Program-made: the position numbers and the translations under genes
The notes under the pieces: generated by a model
Seen by the model: the letters and a program-made list of their open reading frames with translations, nothing else
Databases searched by the model: none
Told to the model about the DNA's origin: nothing
Shown: piece by piece, positions 6,873-9,239 of the stretch
Position numbering within the stretch: the stretch's first letter is position 1
Layout of the letters: the number at the start of each line of letters is the position of its first letter
Assembly: GCA_945868555.1 (NCBI GenBank)
Contig: CAMBMC010000079.1
Location: 1 to 9,239, forward strand
DNA length: 9,239 nt
DNA from: Chitinophaga pinensis
GTDB lineage: Bacteria > Bacteroidota > Bacteroidia > Flavobacteriales_D > Crocinitomicaceae
Direction of reading: 5' to 3'

Positions 6873-8666
6873 ATGAATCAAACTCAACGACATACCTTTT
6901 ACGAAGAACAACTTGCACTTCATTCACAGCAAGCCGATGTTTTCAAGAAAAAATTACATGGATTAGGAACCCTTCGGCTCGTGATTTTTATCCTCGCATT
7001 CCTGTCTTTCTTTGCATTGAATGCGGAAGCTTTTATTTGGGTCCTTGCCTTGTCGCTGATCAGTTTTTTGAGCTTGGTGAAGCTTGGCGTAAATGTCCGC
7101 TATCAGCGCGACAAGCACAGGAAATCTGCTGAACTGAATCGTTTGGAAATCAATGCGCTTATAGGCGACTGGTCTGGATTTAAAAACGGAGCGGAGTTTA
7201 TCAGTTCAAAGCACCCCTTTTCATCAGATATGGACGTGTTTGGTGAGGGCAGTTTTTTTCAATTGATCAATAGAACGGTTTCCTTAGAGGGATCAAATCG
7301 CTTGGCTGAAAAGCTCTCCGGCGGCTCATCAACGCTTGAGCTAGACCACTCAGCGATTGAGGAATTGAAGCAACACATGGCATGGAATCAAGGGTTTTGT
7401 GCTGAAGGATTGCTCTCTGAGCCATCCGATTTTCGACACGACATCCGCAAGGTGAAAAATGTTGAAGTTAGCACGCATGTATTTGCCGAATTTCTGCGCA
7501 TCGGAATCCCAATTTGCTCCATTTCTATGGCCATTCTATTTGGAATGGGAGTGGTCAATTCTGCCTCTTTCTTGATGTATGCCTCTCTTGTACTTGTGTA
7601 CATCGGTTCAGGCTTAAAACAAACAAACTTGCTGGCAGCTGAATTGGGAAGTGTTGCCAATGTGACCAAGATCAGGCGCCGACAAATGGATCTTGTTTCT
7701 AGTTTGACTTTAAATAACGTATCGTTTAGAACATACATTGACCAACGCTTAATTGGGGAACACTCCTTAGAAAAAGCCTTGATTGCGCTCGAACGCCTTC
7801 AAGAACGAATTGATTACCGCATGAATTTACCGGTAGGTGTCTTGTTGAATATCTTTTTGGCCTGGGACCTTCAACTTATTCATCAATATAAGCAGTGGCA
7901 GAAAAAATACAGTCAGGATTTCACAGAGCATCTTGAAATGTTTGCTGAACTAGAGGTTTGGGTGAGCGGAGCCATTTACAAATTCAACAATCCTGATTCT
8001 GTCTTTGCAACAATCCAAGACGAATGTGCGCCAAGTATTGGTGATTTAAAGCATCCATTTGTTCCCGAAGAATCGCGTCAAGGGAATAGCTTGAACTTCA
8101 TGGATGGGCATAAATTCCAGATCATCACTGGGCCAAATATGGCAGGAAAAAGCACTTTCCTTCGCAGTGTTGGATTGGCTTTTATTTCCGCCAATGCCGG
8201 ATTCCCTGTGCTCGCTTCTACATGTCAGTTGCCCCAACGAAAGTTGTATTCGAGCATGCGCACATCCGATGATTTAAATGCGAAAAGCTCTTATTTTCAT
8301 GCGGAATTGTCCAGATTAAAAAGTATCATGGACGCCATGAATTCTGGCGAAAAGGTATTCGTGATTCTTGATGAAATATTGAAAGGAACAAACTCCATCG
8401 ATAAAGAAAAAGGTTCAGCGCTGTTCTTGCAAAAAATGAAACGCCTTGGCTGTATGGGGCTTATCGCAACCCACGACTTGTCATTGTGCAATTTGGCAAA
8501 AGACGATTCAGACTATTTCAATCAAAGTTTTGATTCCGTTATTTCGAACAATGAACTTTCATTTGATTATCGTTTGCGCGACGGGGTTTGCCAAAACATG
8601 AATGCCACGTTTTTGCTGACAAAAATGGGCTTAATTGATTCTGAAAATTTGAATTTAGAAAATTAG
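6873..8666 (+). CDS. Membrane-anchored MutS-like ATPase without mismatch-recognition domain
   Basis: This 597-residue protein keeps the MutS core and ATPase domains but lacks the N-terminal mismatch-binding and connector domains of MutS. Instead the N-terminus has a short charged helix and two hydrophobic helices (about 35-49 and 53-73), and a second pair lies near 208-247, inside the lever region. A DMDVFGEGSFFQLINRT block at 119-135 is typical of this MutS-like subgroup. The ATPase has Walker A GPNMAGKST at 420-428, SSMRTSDDL at 460-468, SSYFHAEL at 472-479, Walker B VFVILDEI at 495-502, GTNS at 505-508 and the ATHDL His switch at 532-536, so it should be active. The ATG is chosen because the TTG three codons earlier falls inside a predicted promoter. 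DNA binding or mismatch repair should not be assumed; the role of such membrane MutS homologues in Bacteroidota is unknown. An exported barrel-like protein follows after 18 bp, probably in one operon. Confidence 0.9.
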   Translation: MNQTQRHTFYEEQLALHSQQADVFKKKLHGLGTLRLVIFILAFLSFFALNAEAFIWVLALSLISFLSLVKLGVNVRYQRDKHRKSAELNRLEINALIGDWSGFKNGAEFISSKHPFSSDMDVFGEGSFFQLINRTVSLEGSNRLAEKLSGGSSTLELDHSAIEELKQHMAWNQGFCAEGLLSEPSDFRHDIRKVKNVEVSTHVFAEFLRIGIPICSISMAILFGMGVVNSASFLMYASLVLVYIGSGLKQTNLLAAELGSVANVTKIRRRQMDLVSSLTLNNVSFRTYIDQRLIGEHSLEKALIALERLQERIDYRMNLPVGVLLNIFLAWDLQLIHQYKQWQKKYSQDFTEHLEMFAELEVWVSGAIYKFNNPDSVFATIQDECAPSIGDLKHPFVPEESRQGNSLNFMDGHKFQIITGPNMAGKSTFLRSVGLAFISANAGFPVLASTCQLPQRKLYSSMRTSDDLNAKSSYFHAELSRLKSIMDAMNSGEKVFVILDEILKGTNSIDKEKGSALFLQKMKRLGCMGLIATHDLSLCNLAKDDSDYFNQSFDSVISNNELSFDYRLRDGVCQNMNATFLLTKMGLIDSENLNLEN

Positions 8667-8684
8667 TATTAACTTCACTTTACT

Positions 8685-9239
8685 ATGCGTCTGCTTCTAA
8701 CGATCTCATTTTTTTGCTTTTGTTTCTTCAACACGAAAGCTCAAGCCATTGAACCACGTCATACATTCAACCTTGAGCTTGGACTTCCTAACGGAATGAC
8801 CAACAAGCCCTTCAAGAATATCATGCAAGGATTGGCGAATGTTGCGCCCTATTATCAGTTTGCATTTAAAAATCACTTGATTATCGGAGCTGGGTTGATG
8901 TATTCCTACTTTACCATCAATGAATTTAAAGTACCAAAGAAAGTATATGGCGGAATGCATACCGGTGGAGCATTTGTAAAAGTGGGCTGGGAAAAGTTTC
9001 ATACCGAACGCTTTGCGACAGATTTCAGCATCAAAATTGGATACACCCAAAGCTATTTCGATACCGACATGAACAAGGTTTTTGGCCAAAATCCCTATGT
9101 GGCAGAAGCAGGATATATCGAGCCTACGATGGGTTTAATTCTGACTGCAGATGAACTTACATCCTTTCGCTTTTTTATTGGATATGGATTGCAGGGATAT
9201 GCATTTCAACCCTATATGATTGGACTTCAAACATTAGGG
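8685..9239 (+). CDS. Exported, probably outer-membrane beta-barrel protein (3' end outside window)
   Basis: An ATG 18 bp after the MutS-like stop opens 185 codons that run off the right edge without a stop. The product begins with a signal peptide (MRLLLTISFF, ending TKAQ at about 17-20). The rest alternates hydrophobic and polar residues with many Gly and aromatic residues, for example FNLELGLPNG, YYQFAFKNHLIIGAGLMYSY, GAFVKVGWEKF, FSIKIGYTQSYF and FRFFIGYGLQGYAF, as in the strands of outer-membrane barrels. No specific family is recognised. Start choice rests on the signal peptide; no Shine-Dalgarno sequence or promoter element is visible in the gap, which suggests readthrough from the MutS-like gene. 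The opposite strand carries a 127-codon open frame here that is judged a shadow, because only the plus frame begins with a signal peptide and shows strand-like periodicity. Confidence 0.82.
   Translation, partial: MRLLLTISFFCFCFFNTKAQAIEPRHTFNLELGLPNGMTNKPFKNIMQGLANVAPYYQFAFKNHLIIGAGLMYSYFTINEFKVPKKVYGGMHTGGAFVKVGWEKFHTERFATDFSIKIGYTQSYFDTDMNKVFGQNPYVAEAGYIEPTMGLILTADELTSFRFFIGYGLQGYAFQPYMIGLQTLG

Noticed and set aside
6644..7132. A 162-codon plus-strand open frame spanning the DUF58 and MutS-like starts
   Set aside because: It is antisense to DUF58, then out of frame with the MutS-like gene, and would cover the divergent promoter region; no domain is visible.
8706..9089. A 127-codon minus-strand open frame near the right edge
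   Set aside because: It lies opposite a frame with a signal peptide and beta-strand periodicity, which is the more credible gene.
1..9239. Defence island, CRISPR array, mobile element or integrated phage
   Set aside because: No direct-repeat array, transposase, integrase, reverse transcriptase, nuclease or terminal inverted repeats were seen; the genes read as ordinary chromosomal envelope and housekeeping functions.

Overview
The window looks like chromosomal DNA of a Bacteroidota bacterium, most likely a flavobacterial lineage. Supporting signs are moderate-to-low GC by eye, the near absence of Shine-Dalgarno sequences before starts, two good matches to the Bacteroidota -7 promoter element TAnnTTTG, signal peptides ending in Ala-Gln, and families common in that phylum (a membrane-anchored MutS-like ATPase, a HisKA_2 histidine kinase, a DUF58 protein). 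The genus cannot be fixed from the sequence. No tRNA, rRNA, CRISPR array, insertion sequence, phage gene or attachment site was seen.

Layout, left to right: (1) the 3' part of a sulfatase-fold hydrolase gene (+) runs tail to tail into an exported PhoD-like metallophosphatase gene (-), with one base between the stops. (2) A six-helix membrane histidine kinase (+) diverges from the PhoD-like gene; its promoter lies over an apparent upstream TTG start, so the real start is the ATG at 1821. (3) The kinase gene overlaps by 16 bp the end of a two-gene minus-strand unit: a membrane-anchored DUF2459 protein followed, through a TAATG stop-start overlap, by an exported serine alpha/beta hydrolase of unknown substrate. 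(4) A SlyD-like FKBP chaperone (-) ends in a strong intrinsic terminator and follows a stand-alone DUF58 gene (-). (5) Divergent from DUF58, a MutS-like ATPase with four predicted membrane helices (+) is followed 18 bp later by an exported, probably beta-barrel protein truncated by the window end; this last gene has no stop inside the window.

Most products are predicted to act at or beyond the inner membrane: two phospho/sulfo-ester hydrolase-fold proteins, the DUF2459-hydrolase pair, the sensor kinase, the membrane MutS-like ATPase and the barrel protein. SlyD and DUF58 are cytoplasmic by sequence. I see no clearly new defence or mobile system. The least understood parts are the coupled DUF2459/hydrolase pair and the membrane-bound MutS-like ATPase with its barrel neighbour.
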